Positions 27,978-36,080 of a stretch of DNA of 64,000 nt are shown here, piece after piece. Below the pieces are notes generated by a model. That model saw nothing but the letters and a program-made list of their open reading frames with translations, was not told where the DNA came from and searched no databases. A program made the translations under genes and the position numbers. Source of the DNA: a virus; the IMG/VR virus record IMGVR_UViG_3300021961_008712, positions 62,001 through 126,000 of that record. One strand, 5' to 3'. Every line of letters starts with the position of its first letter. The first letter of the stretch is position 1.

Positions 27978-27994
27978 CTTTTTGTGCGTATATT
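27967..27994 (+). promoter_or_regulatory. Promoter, TTG-N19-TATATT class
   Basis: TTG at 27967-27969 and TATATTA at 27989-27995, 19 bases apart. It overlaps the end of the preceding gene and starts the replication block; predicted start of transcription near 28001 leaves a 20-base leader before a GTG start. Confidence 0.58.
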
Positions 27995-28020
27995 AGTATA
28001 AAGTAAAAGGTTTTACAAAA

Positions 28021-29346
28021 GTGTTTTATATAGTTGAACAAGAAGATAAGTTAGAAAGATTAGAAAGGCTAGTTAGGCTTGGATGTTATGTTGATATAAT
28101 AAAGTCAAATAACAACTACCACTCAAAGCTTTCCTCTTTAGTTGCCGTATATATCAGATTGATAGGTTCAAAGAACGGCTACATCATTCCAATAAATCAT
28201 AGTGAAGGCTTAAACGTAGAAAAAGAACGTGTCTTAGCACTTCTAAGTAAGGCTACTAAACTATATACATTAGATAAGAAAGACTTACTCTACTACTTTA
28301 ATCTACAGGGAGCAACAGATTTATCCTTACTTTATAGCATGGTTAAGTATGACCGGCTAGAATATGTTCGTGAATCTAATAAGATTAATCACTTTTACAA
28401 TAAACATAGGAATTTTTCTGAAGTAAATAAGATTATTCCTATTAGTATTCTATACGGTAATTGTGAAAACATTTACAGTCAGGTAGAAAAAGTAATTGAG
28501 TACGAAGTTCCAAAAGGATTTGAATTTTATAATACAACTGCAACGAATGTTTTTTACCTTTTAGAACAAGATGGATTAGGGGTGTACTATGACGCATTTG
28601 TAAATCTTTTTACTCCTAAAGATCCTTTAAATAATATTAAAGATAATACAGTATATACCTCTTATAATTTATACAATGCTACATCTCGCCCTACTAACGC
28701 TTTCAATTCTGTTAATTTTGCTGCTATTCCAAAAACAGCAGAACACAGAAAATGTTTCCGACCGCAAGGAGATTACTTTGTGGAGTTTGATTTTGATGGC
28801 TATCATCTTAGGCTCTTATCTGAACAGATAGGTTACCCGCTAACTAACGAATCTGCTCATAAACAGTTAGCTAAACTCTATTTTGAAAAAGAAGAGATTA
28901 CTGATGAAGAATATAATCAAGCAAAACAGATTAACTTTCACGCAATTTATGGTAAAATACCCGAAAAGTTTGCTTTTTTAGAAATATTTGAAAAAATTCA
29001 AGGGTATATCGATAGCATATGGAGTGCTTATACTAATGATGGGGTGGTTTACAACCCTATCTCTAATAAGCCTTTTACAAAAGAACTAAAAGACATGCAT
29101 CCGCAGAAATTAATGAACTATATGATGCAATCTTTAGAAACATCACGAAATATTAACATACTAAAAGATGTTCTTAGATATTTAAAAGATAAAAAATCTA
29201 AAGTAGTACTTTATACTTACGATGCATTACTTTTTGACTTTTATAAAGAGGATGGTAAAGACACATTAGACGATATTGAACGAATACTAAGCGAAAACGG
29301 GAAATACCCAGTTAGATTTAAGTATTCACAAAACTTAGTTTTATAG
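28021..29346 (+). CDS. Divergent PolA-family DNA polymerase-like protein
   Basis: 441 residues from a GTG start. The C-terminal half carries family A polymerase motifs: motif A as DFDGYHLRLL with Asp 257, motif B as QAKQINFHAIYG (K302, F306, Y310, G311), and motif C as YTYDALLF with Asp 401. Upstream is a T-x-R-P-T-N-A-F-N-S-V-N-F-A-A-I-P stretch like the TGRLSS...NLQNIP motif. The Glu of motif A is His and the HDE of motif C is YDA. The N-terminal part may be a relic DnaQ-type exonuclease without its acidic residues. A canonical PolA lies at 55650, so this is a second, reduced copy. It may be active or a scaffold. Confidence 0.7.
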   Translation: MFYIVEQEDKLERLERLVRLGCYVDIIKSNNNYHSKLSSLVAVYIRLIGSKNGYIIPINHSEGLNVEKERVLALLSKATKLYTLDKKDLLYYFNLQGATDLSLLYSMVKYDRLEYVRESNKINHFYNKHRNFSEVNKIIPISILYGNCENIYSQVEKVIEYEVPKGFEFYNTTATNVFYLLEQDGLGVYYDAFVNLFTPKDPLNNIKDNTVYTSYNLYNATSRPTNAFNSVNFAAIPKTAEHRKCFRPQGDYFVEFDFDGYHLRLLSEQIGYPLTNESAHKQLAKLYFEKEEITDEEYNQAKQINFHAIYGKIPEKFAFLEIFEKIQGYIDSIWSAYTNDGVVYNPISNKPFTKELKDMHPQKLMNYMMQSLETSRNINILKDVLRYLKDKKSKVVLYTYDALLFDFYKEDGKDTLDDIERILSENGKYPVRFKYSQNLVL

Positions 29347-29369
29347 ATTAATAATATATTTATATGTAA

Positions 29370-29828
29370 ATGAAAACAGTTATAGAAAGTAACCGATTCG
29401 ACTATGATTTCGGGGTAACAAGTTTAAACGAAGATATGAGCAATAAACTATTCTGTACATTCTCTACTACTGATGAGTTAGAGAATACTTTAAATGAGAT
29501 ACAGGAGAGATATAGAATTATTTACAACAAAATATTTGTTTTGTACTCAAAAAGTCAAGACGAATATATCTGCACGTATAATGTAGATTATGTTAATGTT
29601 TCTAATTTTCTAGAAAATACTATATTAGTACACAGAAAAAAAGAGTCCAACACACTTTATACAATCAACGCACTTAATACACTAGTTAAGGAACTTAACA
29701 ACGGCGTCCTTGATAAGGACTTTAAGATTGACTGGAATGACTACAGAAACTGCATACTACTCACAAAAGGACCAGAACTAAAACGAATTAATACAAAACT
29801 TTTTCGTATAGTAGAGTTGGAATCCTGA
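29370..29828 (+). CDS. Protein of unknown function upstream of SSB gene
   Basis: 152 residues, single domain with mixed alpha/beta content, ending in ELKRINTKLFRIVEL. It contains NTILVHRKKESNTLYTINALN, which looks conserved in phages of this type but I cannot assign a function. Sits between the PolA-like gene and the gp32-type gene, so a replication role is plausible. Its 3' end overlaps the promoter of the next gene. Confidence 0.5.
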   Translation: MKTVIESNRFDYDFGVTSLNEDMSNKLFCTFSTTDELENTLNEIQERYRIIYNKIFVLYSKSQDEYICTYNVDYVNVSNFLENTILVHRKKESNTLYTINALNTLVKELNNGVLDKDFKIDWNDYRNCILLTKGPELKRINTKLFRIVELES

Positions 29829-29845
29829 AATAATGTTCTTATATT
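29817..29845 (+). promoter_or_regulatory. Promoter, TTG-N20-TATATT class
   Basis: AGTTG ending 29819, 20 bases, TATATT at 29840-29845, with TTC just upstream. Drives the SSB-UvsX-RNase H operon. Confidence 0.65.
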
Positions 29846-29884
29846 ATAGAATAGACATTAACGTTATAATTTAAAATTAGTTAT

Positions 29885-30691
29885 ATGAATTTAGAAGCGA
29901 TCAAGGCTAAGCTAGACGCCTTAAACAACAACGGTCAGCAAAGAGAGAAGACTGACTATTCCGAAATCTTTTGGAAACCCGAACTGGGCAAGCAGACGAT
30001 TAGAATCGTACCATCTGCTTTTGACCCTACTTTTCCTTTCAAAGAGTTAAAATTTCACTACGGTATAGGTAAATACCCTATGGTAGCTTTATCGAATTTC
30101 GGTAAGCAAGATCCTATTGAAGAGTTTGTTAAGGAATTAAGAAAGACCAACGATAAAGACAACTGGTCTCTATCTGGTAAAATTAGTCCTAAGACTAGAA
30201 TCTTTGCTCCTGTAGTAGTTAGAGGAGAAGAAGATAAAGGTGTTAGACTGTGGGGATTCGGTATTACTATCTACAAAGCTCTTCTTGCTTTAGCTGAAGA
30301 CGAAGACGTAGGAGACTACACAGATGTTATCAATGGATGGGACCTAGTAGTTGAAATGACTCAAGGTAGCCCGTACCCTACTACTACAGTACGAATTAAA
30401 CCTAAGCAAACCCCTCTTTCAGATAATAATAACGAAGTTGATAAGTGGTTAAAAGAACAACCTAATCCTGTAGAAGCTTTTACTCAGTATGATTACGAGT
30501 TTATTAAAAAGCAATTACAAAATTATCTATCACCAGGATCTCAAGAAGATGATGCACCTGCTGCAATTCCTGGAGGTATTGATAACGAAAGTAATTCAGC
30601 ACCTGCTCCTGTTTCTAACTTTACTATGGAGACTGCTACTGCTGGGAAAAAGGACACTGTTTCACAATTTGACGACTTATTCAACGAATAA
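29885..30691 (+). CDS. Single-stranded DNA-binding protein (gp32-like)
   Basis: 268 residues. KPELGKQTIRIVPS early in the protein, the FKELKFHYGIGKYPMVAL strand set, FAPVVVRGEEDKGVRLWGFG, and an acidic C-terminal tail ending QFDDLFNE match T4-like gp32 SSB proteins, whose tail recruits replication partners. The order SSB-UvsX-nuclease-helicase is a coherent replication operon. Ends in TAA sharing A with the next ATG. Confidence 0.85.
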   Translation: MNLEAIKAKLDALNNNGQQREKTDYSEIFWKPELGKQTIRIVPSAFDPTFPFKELKFHYGIGKYPMVALSNFGKQDPIEEFVKELRKTNDKDNWSLSGKISPKTRIFAPVVVRGEEDKGVRLWGFGITIYKALLALAEDEDVGDYTDVINGWDLVVEMTQGSPYPTTTVRIKPKQTPLSDNNNEVDKWLKEQPNPVEAFTQYDYEFIKKQLQNYLSPGSQEDDAPAAIPGGIDNESNSAPAPVSNFTMETATAGKKDTVSQFDDLFNE

Positions 30692-31764
30692 TGGCTAAGA
30701 AAAAAGAAGAAGTAATAGAGAAGGCAACCGCTGAGGTAAGAAAGTCTTTCAATTTAGGTAATTTTAAGAAGAAAAAAGGATATTCCAATGCTTCTGTAAA
30801 ATTTAAAGAACAAGGATGGATACCTCTCTCTACTGCTTTTCAAGACATAACATCTCTTCCCGGTATTCCCACCGGACACATCACTCTCCTTCGCGGACAT
30901 AGTGATACAGGCAAGACCACTGCCTTGTTAGAAGCTGCGGTGAATGCTCAAAAAATGGGCATTCTCCCAGTCTTCATTATTACTGAGATGAAATGGTCTT
31001 GGGAACATGCTAAAGAGATGGGATTAGAGTTCAACGAAGTAACAGATACTAACGGAACTGTTACTGACTACGAAGGACATTTTCTATATGCTGATAGAGG
31101 TACTTTAAATACTATTGAAGATGTAGCAGTCTATATTGCTGATCTACTAGATGAACAAGCTAAAGGTAACCTACCTTTTGATATGTGTTTCTTCTGGGAT
31201 AGTATTGGATCAGTCCCTTGCGAGCTCTCTGTTAGATCAAATAAGAATAATAATGAGTGGAATGCTGGTGCAATGTCTACTCAATTTGGTAATAACCTAA
31301 ATCAAAAGATTTTATTATCTAGAAAGGAAAATTCTCCCTATACTAATACTATGGTTGCTATCAATAAGGTTTGGACTATGAAGCCTGAATCACCTATGGG
31401 ACAGCCTAAATTACAGAATAAAGGAGGTATGTCGATGTGGTATGATGCTACATTAGTTGTCACCTTCGGTAATATCACTAACCCAGGTACATCTAAGATT
31501 AAGGCTATCAAGAACGGTATGCAAGTAGAATTTGCTAAGCGTACTAACGTTCAAATTGAAAAGAACCATATCGGTGGAGTACAGTCACGAGGAAGAATTG
31601 TAATGACTTCTCATGGCTTTATTGCCGACGATAAACGTGCTATCGATAGATATAAAGATGAGCATAAAGACCACTGGTTGAAGTTAGTTGGAAGTCTTGA
31701 TTTTGATTTAATAGAAGAGGGAGATTTAGAAGAAGATATCATCACTCCAAATCTTCTAGACTAG
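30691..31764 (+). CDS. uvsX: UvsX-like RecA/Rad51-family recombinase
   Basis: 357 residues. Walker A as GHSDTGKTT (about residues 69-77), Walker B as CFFWDSIGS, and a downstream N-K-V-W-T-M-K loop and KNGMQVEFAKRTNVQIEKNHIGG. RecA-type strand-exchange ATPase that primes recombination-dependent replication and repair. Overlaps the SSB gene stop by one base and the nuclease gene by one. Confidence 0.9.
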   Translation: MAKKKEEVIEKATAEVRKSFNLGNFKKKKGYSNASVKFKEQGWIPLSTAFQDITSLPGIPTGHITLLRGHSDTGKTTALLEAAVNAQKMGILPVFIITEMKWSWEHAKEMGLEFNEVTDTNGTVTDYEGHFLYADRGTLNTIEDVAVYIADLLDEQAKGNLPFDMCFFWDSIGSVPCELSVRSNKNNNEWNAGAMSTQFGNNLNQKILLSRKENSPYTNTMVAINKVWTMKPESPMGQPKLQNKGGMSMWYDATLVVTFGNITNPGTSKIKAIKNGMQVEFAKRTNVQIEKNHIGGVQSRGRIVMTSHGFIADDKRAIDRYKDEHKDHWLKLVGSLDFDLIEEGDLEEDIITPNLLD

Positions 31765-32789
31765 TGGACTATAAAAATATACTTAACAATCTTAAAGAAA
31801 CCCCACCGAGAGCATTAAATGACCATATACTGGTAGTAGATGGAATGAACACCTTGATTAGGTCGTTTTCACTGCTCAAAGCGATGAATCCCACAGGTAC
31901 GCATATCGGAGGCCTCGTGGGGTTCCTTCGCTCTTTAGGGTATATGACACGTATTTTTGATCCAACAAGAGTACTTATAATTTGGGACGGAAAAGGAGGC
32001 TCTGGAAACAGACAGAATATAAATCCCGAATATAAAGCTCAAAGGGCAAATGCACGTATTACTCACTGGGGATTATACGATACCAAGGAAGAAGAAACCG
32101 AAGCACTTATCGGTCAGTTATTTAGAGTACAGGATTATCTAGAATGCCTTCCAGTACAGCAGATAGTGATGGATAAGCTTGAAGCAGATGATATAATTGC
32201 CTATATAGCTTTGAGAGCATCAAAAGCCGGCAAAAAGATAACCATAGCTTCTTCAGATAAAGACTTCTTACAATTAGTAGATGAGAATATTCAAGTATAT
32301 GCACCTGTCAAGAAACACGTATATACAAATGCCAACGTAGTTAGTGAGATAGGAGTACATCCTAAAAATTATAATATAGTCAAAGCACTCCTCGGTGATA
32401 GTTCAGACAATTTACCTGGTGTAAAAGGACTAGGAATAAAAACCATATTATCGGAATGGAGCAGTTTTATATACGATCCTAATGCATCACTACAAGACAT
32501 CTGGGACCACTGTGAGACACAGCTAGACACAGAGAAACCCAAGAAAATCTTTGCTAAGATACTACACGATTGGGATAAAATAACAACTAATTTTAAAATG
32601 ATGGATTTACATGATTCTGTTCTTGACGAAGGTGAAATTCAACTTATAGAAGAAGTACTAAGACACCCAGTACCTGCATTACAGACTGGAGCTTTTCTAC
32701 ATTTATTGGATCAAGATAAAATAGAAGGTGTTACTAAAAATACAGATGGCTGGTTAGAAAATTTTAGAGGGTTAACAACAGTGGTATGA
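31764..32789 (+). CDS. 5'-3' exonuclease/RNase H-like nuclease (FEN/PIN fold)
   Basis: 341 residues from a GTG that shares its G with the stop of UvsX. VVDGMNTLIRSF near residue 25, WDGKGGSGNRQNINPEYKAQRA, LEADDIIAYIA and SSDKDFLQLVD supply the acidic metal-binding sites of FEN/T4 RNase H-type nucleases, followed by GDSSDNLPGVKGLGIKT, the helix-hairpin-helix. Removes RNA primers and flaps. Follows the recombinase directly. Confidence 0.88.
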   Translation: MDYKNILNNLKETPPRALNDHILVVDGMNTLIRSFSLLKAMNPTGTHIGGLVGFLRSLGYMTRIFDPTRVLIIWDGKGGSGNRQNINPEYKAQRANARITHWGLYDTKEEETEALIGQLFRVQDYLECLPVQQIVMDKLEADDIIAYIALRASKAGKKITIASSDKDFLQLVDENIQVYAPVKKHVYTNANVVSEIGVHPKNYNIVKALLGDSSDNLPGVKGLGIKTILSEWSSFIYDPNASLQDIWDHCETQLDTEKPKKIFAKILHDWDKITTNFKMMDLHDSVLDEGEIQLIEEVLRHPVPALQTGAFLHLLDQDKIEGVTKNTDGWLENFRGLTTVV

Positions 32790-33202
32790 TTAAAGGAGTT
32801 ATAGCAGGAAATTTTGACGTAATACACCCAGGATATATTGACATGTTTAAACAGATGAAGAATAAATGTTCCTGTTTAATAGTTTTACTGCATACCGATC
32901 CTTCAATTGAACGGCCTCATAAGTTAAAACCTATTCTTTCAGTACAAGAAAGAAAAGATATTCTACTATCATTAAAGTATGTAGACGATGTACTGTGTTA
33001 CACTTATGAAGAGCAGTTGTACGATTTACTTAAAGTAGGAGATTTTGATATAAGGTTTTTAGGAGATGACTATATTAATAAACCATTCACTGGTGATGAT
33101 TTACGACTACCTATTCACTACTTGGATAGAAGTCATGGATGGTCAACAACTAAGTATAAAAAATTAATTGCAGAAAGTTATGAAAAAATTAGTAATAGTT
33201 AG
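32786..33202 (+). CDS. Cytidylyltransferase-like nucleotidyltransferase, copy 1
   Basis: 138 residues. GNFDVIHPGYIDMF contains the nucleotidyltransferase signature (HxGH replaced by HPGY), RKDILLSLKYVDDV, FLGDDY, and a C-terminal HGWSTTKYKK in the position of the RTxGISTT motif of glycerol-3-phosphate cytidylyltransferases. Activates a phosphorylated sugar, alcohol or nucleotide; the Tyr in place of the last His could lower activity. ATGA overlap with the nuclease gene. Confidence 0.72.
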   Translation: MIKGVIAGNFDVIHPGYIDMFKQMKNKCSCLIVLLHTDPSIERPHKLKPILSVQERKDILLSLKYVDDVLCYTYEEQLYDLLKVGDFDIRFLGDDYINKPFTGDDLRLPIHYLDRSHGWSTTKYKKLIAESYEKISNS

Positions 33203-33602
33203 CGGGTACTTCAACCCTCTTCATAAAGGTCATTTAGATTTATTTGAAAAAGCTAAAGAACATGGAGACTTACTATGTGTGATTGTAAATAACGATCATC
33301 AAAGAGAGTTAAAGGGTTCAAAGTTTTTTCAAGATGAAAATGAACGAATACGAATTATTAGAGCACTTAAAGACGTAGATATGGCTTGGATATCTGTCGA
33401 TGAAGATAGAACACAGAATAAAACCTTAAAAGTGTTAGCTGGTAAATTTTACGACACCTTAAAGCTTGCCTTTGCCAACGGCGGAGATCAGAACAACGAC
33501 ACTATCCCGGAAAGTGAAATCTGTAAGCAGTTTGGTATAGAACTAATTGACGGATTAGGAGAAAAAATACAATCAAGCAGTTGGTTATTAGGGGAAAAAT
33601 AG
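33180..33602 (+). CDS. Cytidylyltransferase-like nucleotidyltransferase, copy 2
   Basis: 140 residues from ATG 33180; a TTG 12 bases upstream is less likely. SGYFNPLHKGHLDLFEKAK has the full H-x-G-H motif, FANGGDQ is the usual second strand, and KIQSSSWLL matches the ISTT region. Adenylyl- or cytidylyltransferase. It overlaps copy 1 by 23 bases, so the two seem to be co-translated. A role in activating a sugar, or in NAD synthesis (NMNAT-like), is possible but cannot be chosen from sequence. Confidence 0.72.
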   Translation: MKKLVIVSGYFNPLHKGHLDLFEKAKEHGDLLCVIVNNDHQRELKGSKFFQDENERIRIIRALKDVDMAWISVDEDRTQNKTLKVLAGKFYDTLKLAFANGGDQNNDTIPESEICKQFGIELIDGLGEKIQSSSWLLGEK

Positions 33603-33609
33603 CTATATT
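33581..33609 (+). promoter_or_regulatory. Promoter, TTG-N20-TATATT class
   Basis: AGTTG ending 33583, 20 bases, TATATTA at 33604-33610; its 5' part overlaps the end of the preceding gene. Drives the helicase gene. Confidence 0.6.
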
Positions 33610-33641
33610 AAACATAAGATAAGATACACTAAAAGGTTATT

Positions 33642-34985
33642 ATGACATTAAAAAGTTTGCAGCAATACGGTAAAGGATTCCAACTAAAGGTACTTGGTTC
33701 TTTACTTACAGATAAAAAGTTTTTACTTAATGTTAGAGACGTACTTTATGACCATTACTTCGACGCAGATTCACATAAGTGGATTGTAGGACAGATTATA
33801 AACTACTTTGATAAATACCATACTAATATTACTATGGATGTTCTTAAAGTAGAACTTCAAAAAGTAGAAAATGAAGTATTAGTAGTCGCACTAAAAGAAG
33901 AACTTAGAAACTCTTATCAAGCATCACAAGACGACCTAGAATATGTACAAGAGGAATTTCTAGGCTTCTGTAAAAATCAAGAAATGAAACAAGCTATTCT
34001 TGCTTCAGCGGACCTACTAAAAGAAGGAGACTTTGATGGTATTCGTAATATGGTAGAAAAAGCCATGAAGGCCGGAATGGATAAAAATATTGGACATGAA
34101 TATAATAAAGATATTGAAACTCGCTACAGAGTTGATTACCGTCCTACTATTCCTTCCCCTTGGCCTATTCTTAATGACGGTATTCAGGGAGGTTTCGGAC
34201 CTGGTGACCTGGCTATTGTTTTTGGGAACCCTGGTGGCGGTAAATCGTGGACTTGTGTTGCTATTGCTGCTCATGCTGTTGCTCTCGGGTATAAAGTTAA
34301 TTACTATACGCTCGAGCTCGGAGAGGACTATGTGGGTAAGAGATTTGACTGCTACTTTACAGGGCACTCTATTGATGAAGTTAATAAACATCGCGGTCAA
34401 GTCCAAACGTACATCGAAGGATTAAAGGGTAAACTCATTGTTAAAGAGTACGCTCCTAAGAATGCTACAGTTGGAACTATCAGATCCCACATACAGAAGT
34501 GTATAGATATGGATCATAAGCCAGATATAGTTATTATAGATTACGTAGATTACTTAAGAGCACCTTCGAAAAGTAAATATGCAGAACGAAAAGATGAAAT
34601 AGATGACGTTTTTATTGCCACTAAAGGTCTTGCTAAAGAACTTAAGATACCTATTATTACACCTTCTCAAGTTAACCGTATGGGGGCTAAAGATAATGTT
34701 ATTGAAGGTGATAAGGCTGCTGGTTCTTACGATAAAATGATGGTTGCAGATATCTGTCTATCATTATCTCGTCAGAAAGAAGATAAGGTACTAGGTACCG
34801 GTAGAATTCACGTTATGAAAAATAGATATGGTCAAGATGGCATGACATATAATATTAAGATGGATACTAATAACGGACATATAGAGTTCATAGATAGAGC
34901 ATCTGGTGCAGAATTAGAAAACAGGTCAGATAATAATTTTACCTTTGACAGACAGACAGTTAACAAAATTTTTGAAAAAATCTAA
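33642..34985 (+). CDS. DnaB-like replicative helicase (gp41-like)
   Basis: 447 residues. N-terminal helical region as in DnaB-type proteins, then the RecA-like motor domain with Walker A GNPGGGKS (about residue 195), Walker B DIVIIDYVDYL, and a downstream PIITPSQVNR motif. Ring helicase at the replication fork, ATP-driven 5'-3'. Loaded from its own promoter. T4-type genomes carry gp41 at a comparable point in the replication set. Confidence 0.88.
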   Translation: MTLKSLQQYGKGFQLKVLGSLLTDKKFLLNVRDVLYDHYFDADSHKWIVGQIINYFDKYHTNITMDVLKVELQKVENEVLVVALKEELRNSYQASQDDLEYVQEEFLGFCKNQEMKQAILASADLLKEGDFDGIRNMVEKAMKAGMDKNIGHEYNKDIETRYRVDYRPTIPSPWPILNDGIQGGFGPGDLAIVFGNPGGGKSWTCVAIAAHAVALGYKVNYYTLELGEDYVGKRFDCYFTGHSIDEVNKHRGQVQTYIEGLKGKLIVKEYAPKNATVGTIRSHIQKCIDMDHKPDIVIIDYVDYLRAPSKSKYAERKDEIDDVFIATKGLAKELKIPIITPSQVNRMGAKDNVIEGDKAAGSYDKMMVADICLSLSRQKEDKVLGTGRIHVMKNRYGQDGMTYNIKMDTNNGHIEFIDRASGAELENRSDNNFTFDRQTVNKIFEKI

Positions 34986-35093
34986 GTAAAAATCGGGACG
35001 AAACTAGAATATATATTATATTTATATTCACGTCCCCGAGGTCACACCAAGGGGACATTTTTGTCTTATCAACCACCAAATATATAAAGATAT
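34986..35093 (+). promoter_or_regulatory. nrdB leader with two mutually exclusive hairpins
   Basis: The 108-base gap has GGGACG (34995-35000) that can pair with CGTCCC (35031-35036), and GTCCCC (35032-35037) that can pair with GGGGAC (35051-35056), followed by TTTTTGT. The two share bases, so only one can form. This is how attenuators and some riboswitches work. No standard TTG/TATATT promoter found in the gap. Confidence 0.4.
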
Positions 35094-36071
35094 ATGAGTT
35101 TATTAGAAGAACGGATTGTTTATAAGCCCTTTGAATACCCTAAAGCATACGATTACTGGTTGAAACAACAACAAGCGCATTGGCTTCACACAGAAGTACC
35201 TATGGCTCAAGATGTTACTGATTGGAAGGGTAATTTAAAAGATCACGAAAAAAATGTAGTGGGAGGAATCTTAAAAGGATTTGCTCAAACAGAAACTATC
35301 GTTAACGATTACTGGTCTACCCTTGTAACTAAGTGGTTTAGAAAACCAGAAATTATTATGATGGGAACTACTTTAGGTTCTTCTGAAACAATTCATGCCG
35401 AAGCGTATTCTTTACTTAATGAGCAGTTAGGTTTAGACAACTTTGCTGAGTTCTTAGAAGATGAGACTACAATGGCAAAGATTGAATCGTTGATGAATGT
35501 TAGAGACGGACATGACGGCACTCCTAACTGGCATGATAGAGCTAAATCTCTTGCAATTTTTTCTGCGTTTACAGAAGGAGTAAATTTATTCTCTTCTTTT
35601 GCAGTTCTTTTATCATTTAAGATGAGAAACATGCTAAAAGGAGTTGGCCAGATTGTAGAATGGTCTGTAAGAGACGAATCTTTACATTCAGAGGCCGGTT
35701 GTTGGTTATTTAGAACCTTAATGCAAGAACATCCTGAGTTTAAAACACCAGAATTAATTGCAGATATTGAAGAAGCAGCTAAAAATGCTTTACAGCTTGA
35801 ATTTGACTTTATTGATAAAGTATTTGAAATGGGTGATCTAGAAAACTTAAGTAAGGATGAGCTCAAAAACTTTATTAAACATAGAGTCAACACTAAGATG
35901 AGTGATTTAGGTTTAAAACCTATTATCCCAGCATCTGAAATCGATAAAGGTGCGTTAAAAACTATGAAATGGTTTGATGCAGTGATTGCAGGTAAACAGC
36001 AAACAGATTTCTTTGCAAACAGAGTGACTAACTATGCAAAAGGTCATATGGACTGGTCTAAGGCGTTTTAA
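35094..36071 (+). CDS. nrdB: Ribonucleotide reductase class I beta subunit
   Basis: 325 residues. Helical bundle with metal-binding positions: a D-W region at the start, E in SSETIHAEAY (EX2H at about residues 101-104), and a VRDESLHSEAG motif around residue 195. Beta subunits carry the di-iron/tyrosyl (or Mn/Fe) cofactor that generates the thiyl radical in NrdA. Next gene is nrdA after nine bases. Ends with a typical TxxFF...W tail (QQTDFFANRVTNY...W). Confidence 0.9.
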   Translation: MSLLEERIVYKPFEYPKAYDYWLKQQQAHWLHTEVPMAQDVTDWKGNLKDHEKNVVGGILKGFAQTETIVNDYWSTLVTKWFRKPEIIMMGTTLGSSETIHAEAYSLLNEQLGLDNFAEFLEDETTMAKIESLMNVRDGHDGTPNWHDRAKSLAIFSAFTEGVNLFSSFAVLLSFKMRNMLKGVGQIVEWSVRDESLHSEAGCWLFRTLMQEHPEFKTPELIADIEEAAKNALQLEFDFIDKVFEMGDLENLSKDELKNFIKHRVNTKMSDLGLKPIIPASEIDKGALKTMKWFDAVIAGKQQTDFFANRVTNYAKGHMDWSKAF

Positions 36072-36080
36072 TTTTAATTT

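Noticed and set aside
34017-34425. ORFs on both strands inside the helicase gene
   Set aside because: Shadows of the DnaB-like gene; no family pattern.
35393-35893. 166-codon minus-strand ORF in nrdB
   Set aside because: Shadow of a well-conserved coding gene on the + strand.
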